In this document: positions 1-8,654 of the stretch, one piece after another | How positions within the stretch are numbered: position 1 is the first letter of the stretch | Layout of the letters: each line of letters opens with the position of its first letter | From: Pseudomonas sp. UBA4194 | Lineage (GTDB): Bacteria; Pseudomonadota; Gammaproteobacteria; Pseudomonadales; Pseudomonadaceae | Assembly: GCF_002379585.1 (NCBI RefSeq) | Contig: NZ_DFUE01000010.1 | Coordinates: forward strand, 1-55,688 | Direction of reading: 5' to 3' | Length of the DNA: 55,688 nt | Position numbers and translations under genes: made by a program | The notes under the pieces: generated by a model | Told to the model about the DNA's origin: nothing | Databases searched by the model: none | The model's input: the letters and a program-made list of their open reading frames with translations, nothing else

Positions 1-754
1 GGAACTGGTTGAGATGGAAGTTCGTGACCTGCTGTCGACCTACGACTTCCCAGGCGACGACACTCCGATCATCATCGGTTCGGCTCGTATGGCTCTGGAA
101 GGCAACGACGAAAACGAAATGGGCACCACTGCCGTTCGTAAACTGGTTGAAACTCTGGACAGCTACATCCCAGAACCAGTTCGTCTGACCGACAAGCCGT
201 TCCTGATGCCAATCGAAGACGTGTTCTCGATCTCCGGTCGCGGTACCGTTGTTACCGGTCGTATCGAGCGCGGTATCGTTCGCGTTCAAGACCCACTGGA
301 AATCGTTGGTCTGCGTGACACCACCGTCACCACCTGCACCGGTGTTGAAATGTTCCGCAAGCTGCTGGACGAAGGTCGTGCTGGCGAGAACTGCGGCGTT
401 CTGCTGCGTGGTACCAAGCGTGACGACGTTGAGCGTGGCCAGGTTCTGGTCAAGCCAGGTTCGGTCAAGCCGCACACCAAGTTCACCGCTGAAGTTTACG
501 TTCTGAGCAAGGAAGAAGGCGGCCGTCACACTCCGTTCTTCAAAGGCTACCGTCCACAGTTCTACTTCCGTACTACTGACGTGACTGGTAACTGCGAGCT
601 GCCAGAAGGCGTTGAAATGGTAATGCCAGGTGACAACATTCAGATGACTGTTACCCTGATCAAAACCATCGCGATGGAAGACGGTCTGCGTTTCGCTATC
701 CGTGAAGGCGGTCGTACCGTCGGCGCCGGCGTCGTAGCCAAAATCATCGAGTAA
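1..754 (+). CDS. tuf: elongation factor Tu, 3' part (partial)
   Basis: This is the C-terminal 250 or so residues of elongation factor Tu, the GTPase that brings aminoacyl-tRNA to the ribosome. The reading frame is open from base 2, so the gene starts before the window, and the first in-frame ATG at base 14 is internal. The visible part holds the end of the G domain followed by the two beta-barrel domains, recognisable from runs such as GRGTVVTGRIERG and the C-terminal GGRTVGAGVV. It lies just upstream of the S10 operon, the usual place of one of the two tuf copies in Pseudomonas. A strong terminator follows 14 bases after the stop. Confidence 0.98.
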   Translation, partial: ELVEMEVRDLLSTYDFPGDDTPIIIGSARMALEGNDENEMGTTAVRKLVETLDSYIPEPVRLTDKPFLMPIEDVFSISGRGTVVTGRIERGIVRVQDPLEIVGLRDTTVTTCTGVEMFRKLLDEGRAGENCGVLLRGTKRDDVERGQVLVKPGSVKPHTKFTAEVYVLSKEEGGRHTPFFKGYRPQFYFRTTDVTGNCELPEGVEMVMPGDNIQMTVTLIKTIAMEDGLRFAIREGGRTVGAGVVAKIIE

Positions 755-767
755 TCGTTGATCGCTT

Positions 768-798
768 AAAAAGGCCCCCGCTTAGCGGGGGCTTTTTT
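768..798 (+). terminator. rho-independent terminator of tuf
   Basis: An 8-bp GC-only stem (GCCCCCGC / GCGGGGGC, 74 onward in the 700s) with a TTA loop is preceded by an A run and followed by six T. It should end the transcript that includes tuf, leaving the S10 operon to its own promoter. Confidence 0.93.
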
Positions 799-804
799 AT
801 TGGG

Positions 805-833
805 TTGACACTCGATGGGGGCGTCTATAGAAT
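805..833 (+). promoter_or_regulatory. S10 operon promoter
   Basis: A perfect -35 TTGACA (805-810) is followed after 17 bases by TAGAAT (828-833), five of six matches to the sigma-70 -10 consensus. It lies between the tuf terminator and rpsJ, so it is the expected main promoter of the ribosomal operon. The leader to the rpsJ start is only about 55 bases, with a 7-bp hairpin at 849-865. That is much shorter than the E. coli S10 leader that L4 uses for attenuation. Confidence 0.85.
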
Positions 834-895
834 TGCGCCTCCTTTTAACGGGTGCATTGCGCCCGGTGGGAATAGCAGCCGGAGTCTGAAATCCA

Positions 896-1207
896 ATGCA
901 AAATCAGCAAATCCGTATCAGGTTGAAGGCTTTTGACCATCGCCTGATCGACCAATCCACCCAGGAAATCGTGGAAACCGCGAAACGTACTGGTGCTCAG
1001 GTGCGTGGTCCAATTCCACTCCCTACCCGTAAAGAGCGGTTCACTGTTCTGGTCTCCCCGCACGTCAACAAAGACGCGCGCGACCAGTACGAGATCCGTA
1101 CTCATAAGCGTGTTCTGGACATCGTCCAGCCAACGGATAAAACCGTTGATGCGCTGATGAAGCTTGATCTTGCGGCAGGTGTGGAAGTGCAGATCAGCCT
1201 CGGCTAA
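896..1207 (+). CDS. rpsJ: 30S ribosomal protein S10
   Basis: S10 (103 residues, same as E. coli) sits in the head of the small subunit and, as NusE, joins NusB in transcription antitermination. The whole protein aligns with the family, from [12 protein letters not shown] to the C-terminal GVEVQISLG. It is the first gene of the S10 operon. A GGAG element lies 11 bases before the ATG, a rather long spacing. NusB, its antitermination partner, is encoded later in the window at 35688. Confidence 0.97.
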
Positions 1208-1288
1208 GACTTGGGTCTTAGTCGTGTAACGCTCTGAAATGGGCGGCCATAGCGGGTGAAAGCCCCGTACACTCATGAGGTTTACAAC

Positions 1289-1924
1289 ATGACTATTGGT
1301 GTAGTCGGTCGTAAATGCGGTATGACCCGTATTTTCACCGAAGAAGGTGTCTCCATTCCGGTCACGGTCATTGAGATCGAGCCGAATCGCGTCACCCAGT
1401 TCAAAACTGAAGAAACCGATGGCTATCGTGCAGTGCAAGTCACTGTCGGTGAGCGTCGCGCTTCGCGTGTGACTGCTGCTCAAGCAGGTCACTTCGCCAA
1501 GGCGAACGTTGCCGCGGGTCGCGGTGTCTGGGAATTCCGTCTTGCAGAAGGCGAGTACCAGGCTGGCGACTTGATCAATGCTGAACTCTTCGCAGCGGGC
1601 CAACTGGTAGACGTTACCGGTCAGTCCAAAGGTAAAGGCTTTGCCGGTACCATCAAGCGTTGGAACTTCCGCGGTCAAGACAATACCCACGGTAACTCCG
1701 TTTCCCACCGCGTCCCTGGCTCCATCGGCCAGTGCCAGACTCCTGGCCGTGTATTCAAGGGCAAAAAAATGTCCGGTCATATGGGCGCTGAGCGCGTGAC
1801 CGTGCAGTCCCTGGAAGTTGTGCGCGTCGACGCTGAACGCAATCTGCTGCTCGTCAAGGGTGCTGTTCCTGGCGCAACCGGCGGCAACCTGGTTGTGCGT
1901 CCGGCAGCCAAGGCTCGCGGTTAA
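1289..1924 (+). CDS. rplC: 50S ribosomal protein L3
   Basis: L3 is an early assembly protein that reaches toward the peptidyl transferase centre. The frame is open further upstream, to an ATG at 1256, but the family start is the ATG at 1289 (MTIGVVGRKCGMTRIF), which follows a TGAGG ribosome binding site. This gives 211 residues. The loop around GNSVSHRVPGSIGQ holds the glutamine that PrmB methylates in other bacteria. It is the second gene of the S10 operon. Confidence 0.97.
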   Translation: MTIGVVGRKCGMTRIFTEEGVSIPVTVIEIEPNRVTQFKTEETDGYRAVQVTVGERRASRVTAAQAGHFAKANVAAGRGVWEFRLAEGEYQAGDLINAELFAAGQLVDVTGQSKGKGFAGTIKRWNFRGQDNTHGNSVSHRVPGSIGQCQTPGRVFKGKKMSGHMGAERVTVQSLEVVRVDAERNLLLVKGAVPGATGGNLVVRPAAKARG

Positions 1925-1936
1925 GGGGAAGCGAAA

Positions 1937-2539
1937 ATGCAATTAAATGTAAATGACGCTCAGGCGATCGAAGTTTCCGAACTGACTTTCGGCGGCGAGT
2001 TCAACGAGACGCTGGTGCACCAAGCAGTCGTGGCCTACATGGCCGGCGGCCGTCAGGGCAGCAAGCAGCAGAAGACCCGTTCCGACGTACGTGGTGGTGG
2101 TAAGCGCCCGTGGCGTCAAAAGGGTACTGGCCGCGCTCGTGCCGGTACTATCCGTAGCCCAATCTGGCGTGGCGGTGGTACCACTTTCGCAGCTCGTCCT
2201 CAGGATCATACCCAGAAGCTGAACAAGAAGATGTATCGCGCAGCACTGCGCTCCATCCTTGCTGAGCTGGTGCGTACCGATCGTCTGGTCGTGGTTCAGG
2301 ACTTCGCTGTTGAAGCGCCGAAAACCAAAGACCTGCTGGGCAAGCTGAATGGCATGGGCCTCACCGACGTTCTGATCGTATCGGACTCCGTCGACGAGAA
2401 CCTGTACCTGGCTGCTCGTAACCTGCCACACGTCGACGTACGTGATGTGCAAGGTTCCGACCCAGTTAGTCTGATCGCATACGACAAGGTGTTGATCACC
2501 GTGTCGGCCGTGAAGAAATTCGAGGAGCTGCTGGGATGA
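1937..2539 (+). CDS. rplD: 50S ribosomal protein L4
   Basis: L4 (200 residues) lines the nascent-chain exit tunnel with a long basic loop, visible here around [16 protein letters not shown]. In E. coli L4 also represses its own operon through the S10 leader; the very short leader here makes that form of control less likely. The stop overlaps the start of rplW by four bases (ATGA), suggesting translational coupling. Confidence 0.97.
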
Positions 2540-2835
2540 ACCAGGAACGCGTATTTAAAGTTCTGCTTGGCCCGCACGTTTCCGAGAAGGCTACGGTTCT
2601 GGCAGACAAGAAAGGTCAGTTCGTTTTCAAGGTTGCGACTGACGCAACCAAGCTGGAAATCAAGAAGGCCGTCGAAAGCCTGTTCAGCGTGAAAGTAGAG
2701 CGTGTGACTACCCTGAACGTTCTGGGTAAAAGCAAGCGCACTGCTCGCGGTCTGGGCAAGCGTAATGACTGGAAGAAGGCAGTTATCTCCCTTCAGCCAG
2801 GCCAAGATCTCGATTTCAGCAGCAGTGCTGAGTAA
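2536..2835 (+). CDS. rplW: 50S ribosomal protein L23
   Basis: L23 (99 residues) sits at the exit of the peptide tunnel and is the docking site for trigger factor and SRP. The sequence from [20 protein letters not shown] to the end matches the family over its full length. It overlaps rplD by four bases and is followed after 14 bases by rplB. Confidence 0.97.
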
Positions 2836-2849
2836 GGAAGGGGTGCATC

Positions 2850-3674
2850 ATGGCAATCGTTAAATGCAAACCGACTTCCCCTGGCCGCCGTTTTGTGGTC
2901 AAGGTGGTCAACCAGGAGCTGCATAAAGGCGCTCCTCACGCACCGCTGCTCGAGAAAAAATCGAAGTCTGGTGGTCGTAACAACAATGGTCGCATTACCA
3001 CTCGTCACATCGGTGGTGGCCACAAGCAGCATTATCGGATGATCGACTTCCGTCGCAACGACAAGGATGGCATCGCTGCCACCGTCGAGCGTATCGAATA
3101 CGATCCAAACCGTACTGCTCACATCGCTCTGGTTCTGTACGCAGACGGCGAGCGTCGCTACATCCTCGCACCGAAAGGCGTGAGCGCTGGCGACCAGCTG
3201 ATTGCAGGTGCTTTGGCACCGATCAAGCCAGGCAACTCGCTGCAACTGCGCAACATCCCGGTTGGTAGCACCGTGCACGGCATCGAGCTGAAGCCAGGCA
3301 AGGGCGCTCAAATCGCTCGCTCCGCTGGTGCTTCGGCTCAGCTGATCGCTCGCGAAGGTGTCTACGTGACCCTGCGTCTGCGTTCGGGCGAAATGCGCAA
3401 AGTGCTGTCGGAATGCCGTGCAACGCTGGGCGAAGTCTCGAACTCCGAGCACAGCCTGCGTTCGCTGGGTAAAGCCGGTGCCAAACGCTGGCGTGGCGTT
3501 CGCCCAACCGTTCGTGGTGTTGCCATGAACCCGGTTGACCACCCACATGGTGGTGGTGAAGGTCGTACCTCCGGTGGTCGTCATCCGGTATCGCCATGGG
3601 GCTTCCCGACTAAGGGCGCGAAGACTCGTGGTAATAAGCGTACCGACAAAATGATCGTCCGTCGTCGCAAGTAA
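2850..3674 (+). CDS. rplB: 50S ribosomal protein L2
   Basis: L2 (274 residues) is a large, highly conserved rRNA-binding protein needed for subunit association and for peptidyl transferase activity. The conserved C-terminal segment NPVDHPHGGGEGR, with the invariant histidine near the active site, is intact. The N-terminal OB-fold and the SH3-like middle are full length. An AAGGAAGGGG ribosome binding site precedes the ATG. Confidence 0.98.
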   Translation: MAIVKCKPTSPGRRFVVKVVNQELHKGAPHAPLLEKKSKSGGRNNNGRITTRHIGGGHKQHYRMIDFRRNDKDGIAATVERIEYDPNRTAHIALVLYADGERRYILAPKGVSAGDQLIAGALAPIKPGNSLQLRNIPVGSTVHGIELKPGKGAQIARSAGASAQLIAREGVYVTLRLRSGEMRKVLSECRATLGEVSNSEHSLRSLGKAGAKRWRGVRPTVRGVAMNPVDHPHGGGEGRTSGGRHPVSPWGFPTKGAKTRGNKRTDKMIVRRRK

Positions 3675-3690
3675 ATAGAGGGATACGACA

Positions 3691-3966
3691 GTGCCACGTT
3701 CTCTGAAAAAAGGTCCTTTTATTGATCTTCACCTACTGAAGAAGATCGAAGTGGCGGCGGAAAAGAACGATCGCAAACCGGTGAAAACCTGGTCGCGTCG
3801 TTCGATGATCCTGCCACAAATGGTCGGTCTGACCATCGCAGTACACAACGGTCGTCAGCACGTCCCCGTTCTCGTGAACGAAGACATGGTCGGCCACAAA
3901 CTGGGCGAGTTCGCCGGTACCCGTACATATCGCGGGCACGTGGCTGACAAGAAAGCCAAGCGTTAA
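3691..3966 (+). CDS. rpsS: 30S ribosomal protein S19
   Basis: S19 (91 residues) forms a complex with S13 in the head of the 30S subunit near the A and P sites. Translation starts at GTG (3691), preceded by AGAGGGA. The start [12 protein letters not shown] is the family's usual N-terminus, so the GTG start is well supported. Confidence 0.97.
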
Positions 3967-3977
3967 GGGGTAAGGAA

Positions 3978-4310
3978 ATGGAAGTAGCCGCTAAGTTGTC
4001 GGGCGCTCGAATCTCCGCCCAGAAAGCCCGCTTGGTCGCCGACCAGATCCGCGGGAAGAAGGTGGGCGAAGCGCTCAACCTGCTGGCTTTTAGCAGTAAG
4101 AAAGCCGCGGAAATCATGAAGAAAGTGCTGGAGTCGGCCGTAGCCAACGCCGAGCACAACGAAGGCGCAGACGTTGATGACCTGAAGGTCAGCACCGTTT
4201 TCGTCAACGAAGGGCGTTCGCTGAAGCGCATCATGCCTCGTGCCAAAGGCCGGGCTGATCGCATCGTCAAGCGGTCTTGCCATATCACTGTCAAGGTTGC
4301 TGACAAGTAA
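3978..4310 (+). CDS. rplV: 50S ribosomal protein L22
   Basis: L22 (110 residues) binds several 23S rRNA domains and its long hairpin forms part of the exit tunnel wall. The C-terminal hairpin residues [10 protein letters not shown] are present, where macrolide resistance mutations fall in other species. The start has an AAGGGGTAAGGAA leader that supplies the ribosome binding site. Confidence 0.97.
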
Positions 4311-4323
4311 CGGAGTCGATCAG

Positions 4324-5010
4324 ATGGGTCAGAAAGTACATCCCATTGGCATTCGCCTGGGAATCGTCAAGGAGCACACCTCCGTCTGGTACGCAGACGG
4401 TCGGACTTATGCGGACTATTTGCTCGCAGATCTGAATGTGCGTGAGTACCTCCAAGACAAACTAAAAAGCGCGTCCGTTAGCCGTATCGATATCCATCGT
4501 CCGGCTCAAACTGCACGCATCACCATCCACACCGCTCGTCCAGGTATCGTTATCGGGAAGAAGGGTGAGGATGTTGAGAAACTGCGTCAGGACCTGACCA
4601 AGCAAATGGGTGTGCCTGTGCACATCAATATCGAAGAGATCCGCAAGCCGGAGCTCGACGGTATGCTGGTTGCGCAGAGCGTAGCTCAGCAGCTGGAGCG
4701 TCGTGTGATGTTCCGTCGCGCCATGAAGCGCGCCGTACAGAACGCCATGCGCATTGGTGCCAAAGGCATCAAGATCCAAGTGAGCGGTCGTCTCGGCGGT
4801 GCTGAAATCGCACGTACTGAATGGTATCGCGAAGGTCGTGTGCCGTTGCACACCCTGCGTGCCGATATCGACTATGCCACCTACGAAGCTCACACCACTT
4901 ACGGTGTGATCGGTGTGAAGGTTTGGATTTTCAAAGGCGAAGTAATTGGTGGTCGCCAAGAAGAACTGAAACCACAAGCACCTGCGCCTCGTAAAAAAGC
5001 TGCTAAGTAA
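4324..5010 (+). CDS. rpsC: 30S ribosomal protein S3
   Basis: S3 (228 residues) lies at the mRNA entry channel and has helicase-related activity in the ribosome. The start is the ATG at 4324 (MGQKVHPIGIRLG), although the frame stays open to 4240 inside rplV. The KH domain with its GKKG loop is at about residues 77-85, followed by the C-terminal domain around residues 110-210. The alanine- and lysine-rich tail is typical. Confidence 0.97.
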   Translation: MGQKVHPIGIRLGIVKEHTSVWYADGRTYADYLLADLNVREYLQDKLKSASVSRIDIHRPAQTARITIHTARPGIVIGKKGEDVEKLRQDLTKQMGVPVHINIEEIRKPELDGMLVAQSVAQQLERRVMFRRAMKRAVQNAMRIGAKGIKIQVSGRLGGAEIARTEWYREGRVPLHTLRADIDYATYEAHTTYGVIGVKVWIFKGEVIGGRQEELKPQAPAPRKKAAK

Positions 5011-5022
5011 GGGGTACGCCAA

Positions 5023-5436
5023 ATGTTGCAACCAAAGCGTACGAAGTTCCGCAAGCAAATGACTGGTCACAACCGTGGCCTGGCATTGCGCGGTAGCAAA
5101 GTCAGCTTCGGCGAATTCGCCTTGAAAGCTGTTGCTCGCGGTCGTCTCACCGCTCGCCAGATCGAATCGGCACGTCGTGCCCTGACTCGTCACGTTAAGC
5201 GTGGCGGCAAGATCTGGATCCGTGTATTCCCGGACAAGCCGATCTCCAAGAAGCCTCTCGAAGTGCGGATGGGTAAAGGTAAAGGTTCCGTTGAGTACTG
5301 GGTTGCCCAGATCCAGCCAGGCAAAGTCCTGTACGAGATCGAGGGTGTTTCCGAAGAGCTGGCGCGTGAGGCTTTCGCCTTGGCAGCTGCAAAGCTGCCT
5401 CTCGCCACCTCCTTTGTTAAGCGGACGGTGATGTGA
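5023..5436 (+). CDS. rplP: 50S ribosomal protein L16
   Basis: L16 (137 residues) contacts the elbow of A-site tRNA and is one of the last proteins to join the large subunit. The sequence [19 protein letters not shown] is diagnostic. Its stop codon shares one base with the rpmC start. Confidence 0.97.
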
Positions 5437-5627
5437 TGAAAGCGAACGAACTTCGTGAAAAATCAGCACAGCAACTGAACGAGCAACTGCTCGGCTTGCT
5501 GCGCGACCAGTTCAATCTGCGTATGCAGAAAGCAACTGGCCAGTTGGGGCAGTCTCACCTGCTCTCGCAAGTGAAGCGCGACATCGCTCGCGTGAAAACT
5601 GTGCTCAACCAGCAGGCAGGTAAGTGA
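5436..5627 (+). CDS. rpmC: 50S ribosomal protein L29
   Basis: L29 (63 residues) is a small helical protein next to L23 at the tunnel exit. The ATG at 5436 gives [13 protein letters not shown], the family N-terminus; a GTG three bases earlier is also in frame but is less likely. The gene overlaps the rplP stop by one base. Confidence 0.96.
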
Positions 5628-5629
5628 TC

Positions 5630-5896
5630 ATGGCTGAAGCCGAAAAAACCGTCCGTACGCTGACTGGCCGTGTTGTCAGCGACAAGATGGACAAAACCAT
5701 CACCGTATTGATCGAGCGTCGCGTAAAGCACCCGATCTACGGTAAATACGTTAAGCGTTCGACTAAGCTGCACGCTCACGACGAAACTAACCAGTGCAAG
5801 ATCGGCGACAAGGTCTCCATTCGCGAGACCCGTCCGCTGGCCAAGACCAAGTCCTGGGCCCTGGTTGACGTTCTCGAACGCGCTGTTGAAGTCTAA
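5630..5896 (+). CDS. rpsQ: 30S ribosomal protein S17
   Basis: S17 (88 residues) is an OB-fold primary binding protein of 16S rRNA. The start chosen is ATG 5630 (MAEAEKTVRTLTGRVVSDKMDKT); the GTG at 5624 is in frame but overlaps the rpmC stop. Only two bases separate it from rpmC. The family motif around KYVKRSTKLHAHDE is present. Confidence 0.96.
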   Translation: MAEAEKTVRTLTGRVVSDKMDKTITVLIERRVKHPIYGKYVKRSTKLHAHDETNQCKIGDKVSIRETRPLAKTKSWALVDVLERAVEV

Positions 5897-5919
5897 GGGC
5901 TAAGGGTCGGAGAAATTTT

Positions 5920-6288
5920 ATGATTCAGACTCAATCCATGCTCGATGTGGCCGATAACAGCGGCGCTCGTCGCGTCATGTGCATCAAGGTACTGGGCGGT
6001 TCGCACCGCCGGTACGCTGGCATCGGTGACATCATCAAGGTGACCGTGAAGGAAGCAATTCCTCGTGGCAAGGTGAAGAAAGGTCAAGTGATGACTGCTG
6101 TTGTAGTCCGCACTCGTCACGGCGTACGTCGTGCTGACGGCTCCATCATCCGCTTCGATGGCAACGCTGCTGTTCTGTTGAACAACAAGCAAGAGCCAAT
6201 CGGCACCCGTATCTTTGGGCCAGTGACCCGTGAGCTTCGTTCCGAGAAGTTCATGAAGATCGTCTCGCTCGCCCCAGAAGTGCTGTAA
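5920..6288 (+). CDS. rplN: 50S ribosomal protein L14
   Basis: L14 (122 residues) sits at the subunit interface and is the site where the silencing factor RsfS acts in other bacteria. The N-terminus MIQTQSMLDVADNSGARRVMC and the C-terminal FMKIVSLAPEVL are typical. The ATG follows GGTCGGAG. Confidence 0.97.
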   Translation: MIQTQSMLDVADNSGARRVMCIKVLGGSHRRYAGIGDIIKVTVKEAIPRGKVKKGQVMTAVVVRTRHGVRRADGSIIRFDGNAAVLLNNKQEPIGTRIFGPVTRELRSEKFMKIVSLAPEVL

Positions 6289-6299
6289 GGAGATCCGAC

Positions 6300-6614
6300 A
6301 TGCAAAAGATTCGTCGTGACGACGAGATCATCGTGATCGCCGGCAAAGACAAAGGCAAGCGCGGTAAGGTGCTTAAGGTTCTCGCTGACGACCGTCTGGT
6401 CGTTGGTGGGATCAACCTGGTGAAGCGTCATACCAAGCCGAACCCGATGTCGGGCGTACAGGGCGGTATCGTCGAGAAAGAAGCGCCACTGCACGCTTCC
6501 AACGTCGCCATTTTCAACGGCGAAACCAACAAGGCTGACCGCGTTGGTTTCAAAGTAGAAGAAGGCAAAAAAATTCGTGTCTTCAAGTCGACCCAAAAAG
6601 CGGTTGATGCTTGA
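6300..6614 (+). CDS. rplX: 50S ribosomal protein L24
   Basis: L24 (104 residues) is an assembly initiator for the large subunit. Its KOW motif is near the N-terminus (DDEIIVIAGKDKGKRGKV), followed by the NLVKRHTKPNP loop. AAGGAG lies six bases before the ATG. Confidence 0.97.
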   Translation: MQKIRRDDEIIVIAGKDKGKRGKVLKVLADDRLVVGGINLVKRHTKPNPMSGVQGGIVEKEAPLHASNVAIFNGETNKADRVGFKVEEGKKIRVFKSTQKAVDA

Positions 6615-6634
6615 ACACTGCTAGGTAGAAGACC

Positions 6635-7174
6635 ATGGCACGACTGAAAGAGATTTACCGGAAGGAAATCGCTCCCAAGCTTAAGGAAGAACTTAAGCTG
6701 GCGAACGTGATGGAAGTTCCGCGCGTTACCAAAATCACCCTGAACATGGGTCTGGGCGAAGCGATCGGCGACAAGAAAGTCATCGAGCACGCTGTAGCCG
6801 ACATCGAGAAGATCACTGGCCAGAAAGCCGTCGTGACCTTCGCACGCAAATCCATCGCGGGCTTCAAGGTCCGTGAGGGTTGGCCGATCGGTGTCAAGGT
6901 GACTTTGCGTCGCGACAAGATGTACGAATTCCTGGACCGCCTGCTGGCGATCTCCCTGCCTCGGGTACGCGACTTCCGCGGCCTGAATGCCAAGTCCTTC
7001 GACGGTCGTGGCAACTACAGCATGGGTGTCAAAGAGCAGATCATTTTCCCGGAAATCGATTACGACAAGATCGATGCTCTGCGCGGTCTGGACATTACCC
7101 TGACCACCACTGCTCGTTCGGATGAAGAAGGTCGCGCCTTGCTGCGTGCCTTCAACTTCCCGTTCCGCAACTGA
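6635..7174 (+). CDS. rplE: 50S ribosomal protein L5
   Basis: L5 (179 residues) binds 5S rRNA together with L18 and contacts P-site tRNA. Conserved stretches include RVTKITLNMGLGEA and the GNYSMGVKEQ segment. In E. coli the repressor site for S8 is in the mRNA around the start of this gene; I did not identify a clear counterpart. Confidence 0.97.
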   Translation: MARLKEIYRKEIAPKLKEELKLANVMEVPRVTKITLNMGLGEAIGDKKVIEHAVADIEKITGQKAVVTFARKSIAGFKVREGWPIGVKVTLRRDKMYEFLDRLLAISLPRVRDFRGLNAKSFDGRGNYSMGVKEQIIFPEIDYDKIDALRGLDITLTTTARSDEEGRALLRAFNFPFRN

Positions 7175-7187
7175 TTGGAGTAGGAAA

Positions 7188-7493
7188 ATGGCCAAGAAGA
7201 GCATGAAGAACCGTGAGCTGAAGCGTCAGCTGACGGTAGCAAAATACGCCAAGAAGCGTGCTGAGCTGAAAGCTATCATCGTGAATCTGAACGCAAGTGA
7301 CGAAGATCGTTGGAATGCTTCCGTTGCTCTGCAGAAGCAGCCACGTGATGCGAGCCCTGCTCGTATGCGCAACCGCTGCCGCATCACCGGTCGTCCGCAC
7401 GGCGTTTACCGCAAGTTCGGCCTGGGCCGTAACATGCTGCGTCAAGCAGCCATGCGCGGTGACGTTCCAGGCCTGGTGAAAGCCAGCTGGTAA
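7188..7493 (+). CDS. rpsN: 30S ribosomal protein S14 (zinc-free long form)
   Basis: S14 (101 residues) binds in the 30S head. The start is ATG 7188 (MAKKSMKNRELKRQ), after TTGGAGTAGG; the frame is open upstream only by chance. This is the long form without the CxxC zinc pair, so it does not depend on zinc. No second, zinc-binding copy is in the window. A 212-base gap follows it. Confidence 0.97.
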   Translation: MAKKSMKNRELKRQLTVAKYAKKRAELKAIIVNLNASDEDRWNASVALQKQPRDASPARMRNRCRITGRPHGVYRKFGLGRNMLRQAAMRGDVPGLVKASW

Positions 7494-7557
7494 GACGTAC
7501 CGGCCTGGCGCCGGCGGAAAATTGAGCAATCAACCGACCGCCGGTGTCCTGGCGATT

Positions 7558-7585
7558 GAATCAAGCCCCTTATGGGGCTTGATTC
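7558..7585 (+). terminator. stem-loop after rpsN (terminator or processing hairpin)
   Basis: A 12-bp perfect stem (GAATCAAGCCCC / GGGGCTTGATTC) with a TTAT loop lies in the gap between rpsN and rpsH. It lacks a long T run, having only CATTTC after it, so it may be a weak terminator, an attenuator or an RNase processing site. Its 3' arm contains the TTGATT that serves as the -35 of the likely internal promoter. Confidence 0.6.
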
Positions 7586-7607
7586 ATTTCTGGGGTGCGT
7601 CTAGAAT
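7579..7607 (+). promoter_or_regulatory. likely internal promoter for rpsH onward
   Basis: TTGATT (7579-7584) is followed after exactly 17 bases by TAGAAT (7602-7607). The -10 and its flank (GCGTCTAGAATTGC) closely copy the S10 promoter (GCGTCTATAGAATTGC). It lies in a 212-base gap, about 100 bases before rpsH, and would allow the second half of the ribosomal cluster to be transcribed separately. Confidence 0.7.
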
Positions 7608-7705
7608 TGCCGGCTCGCCTGAGCCCGGGTTTTTGGACCGGATCACATGCTCGGCGACGTTGTAGCCGCAAGGCTAATAATTTTTGTATCAGGAGCGTCT
7701 AGCCC

Positions 7706-8098
7706 ATGAGTATGCAGGACCCGTTAGCGGACATGCTAACTCGAATCCGTAATGCCCAGATGGCTGAAAAGTCCGTCGTAAGCATGCCATCTTCCACGTT
7801 GAAGGTAGCTGTGGCCAAAGTTCTGAAGGACGAAGGCTACATCGCGGGTTATCAGGTAAGCAGCGAAGCAAAACCGTCGCTTTCCATCGAGCTGAAATAC
7901 TTCGAAGGCCGTCCGGTCATCGAGGAAGTCAAACGCGTAAGTCGTCCAGGCCTGCGTCAGTACAAATCCGTTGATGATCTGCCGAAAGTTCGTGGCGGTC
8001 TCGGCGTATCCATCGTCTCCACCAACAAGGGTGTGATGACGGATCGTGCTGCGCGCGCTGCCGGTGTCGGCGGCGAAGTACTTTGCACAGTGTTCTAA
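7706..8098 (+). CDS. rpsH: 30S ribosomal protein S8
   Basis: S8 (130 residues) binds the central domain of 16S rRNA and in E. coli represses the spc operon. The N-terminus MSMQDPLADMLTRIRNAQ and the C-terminal GGEVLCTVF are family features. An AGGAG site lies about 10 bases before the ATG. It is the first gene after the internal promoter. Confidence 0.97.
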   Translation: MSMQDPLADMLTRIRNAQMAEKSVVSMPSSTLKVAVAKVLKDEGYIAGYQVSSEAKPSLSIELKYFEGRPVIEEVKRVSRPGLRQYKSVDDLPKVRGGLGVSIVSTNKGVMTDRAARAAGVGGEVLCTVF

Positions 8099-8110
8099 GG
8101 GGGGATAAGC

Positions 8111-8644
8111 ATGTCTCGCGTCGCTAAGAACCCCGTTAAGCTGCCAGCTGGTGTCGAAGTAAAATTCGCCGGCCAACAGCTTTCGGTGAAGGGTGCCAAG
8201 GGCACTCTGGAACTGAACGTTCACTCGTCCGTTGAAATCGTTGAAGAGGCTGGCGAACTGCGTTTCGCTGCCAAGAATGGCGATCAGCAGACCCGTGCAA
8301 TGGCCGGTACCACCCGCGCTTTGGTTAACAACATGGTCCAGGGCGTAAGCCAAGGCTTCGAGCGCAAGCTCCAGCTGGTCGGTGTTGGTTACAAGGCACA
8401 AGCAAAAGGCACAGTGCTGAACCTGTCGCTGGGCTTCTCTCATCCGGTGGATTACGAGTTGCCGCAAGGCATCACCGCTGAGACTCCTAGCCAGACCGAT
8501 ATCCTGATCAAGGGCATCGACAAGCAGCTGGTGGGTCAAGTGGCCGCTGAAATCCGCGATTTCCGTCCGCCAGAGCCTTACAAAGGCAAAGGTGTACGTT
8601 ACGCAGACGAAGTCGTCCGCCGTAAAGAAGCCAAGAAGAAGTAG
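8111..8644 (+). CDS. rplF: 50S ribosomal protein L6
   Basis: L6 (177 residues) lies near the factor-binding site of the large subunit and is made of two similar domains (about residues 1-80 and 83-170). The C-terminal EPYKGKGVRYADE motif is intact. AAGGGGGGATAAGC before the ATG provides the ribosome binding site. Confidence 0.97.
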   Translation: MSRVAKNPVKLPAGVEVKFAGQQLSVKGAKGTLELNVHSSVEIVEEAGELRFAAKNGDQQTRAMAGTTRALVNNMVQGVSQGFERKLQLVGVGYKAQAKGTVLNLSLGFSHPVDYELPQGITAETPSQTDILIKGIDKQLVGQVAAEIRDFRPPEPYKGKGVRYADEVVRRKEAKKK

Positions 8645-8654
8645 GGCATAGCAA

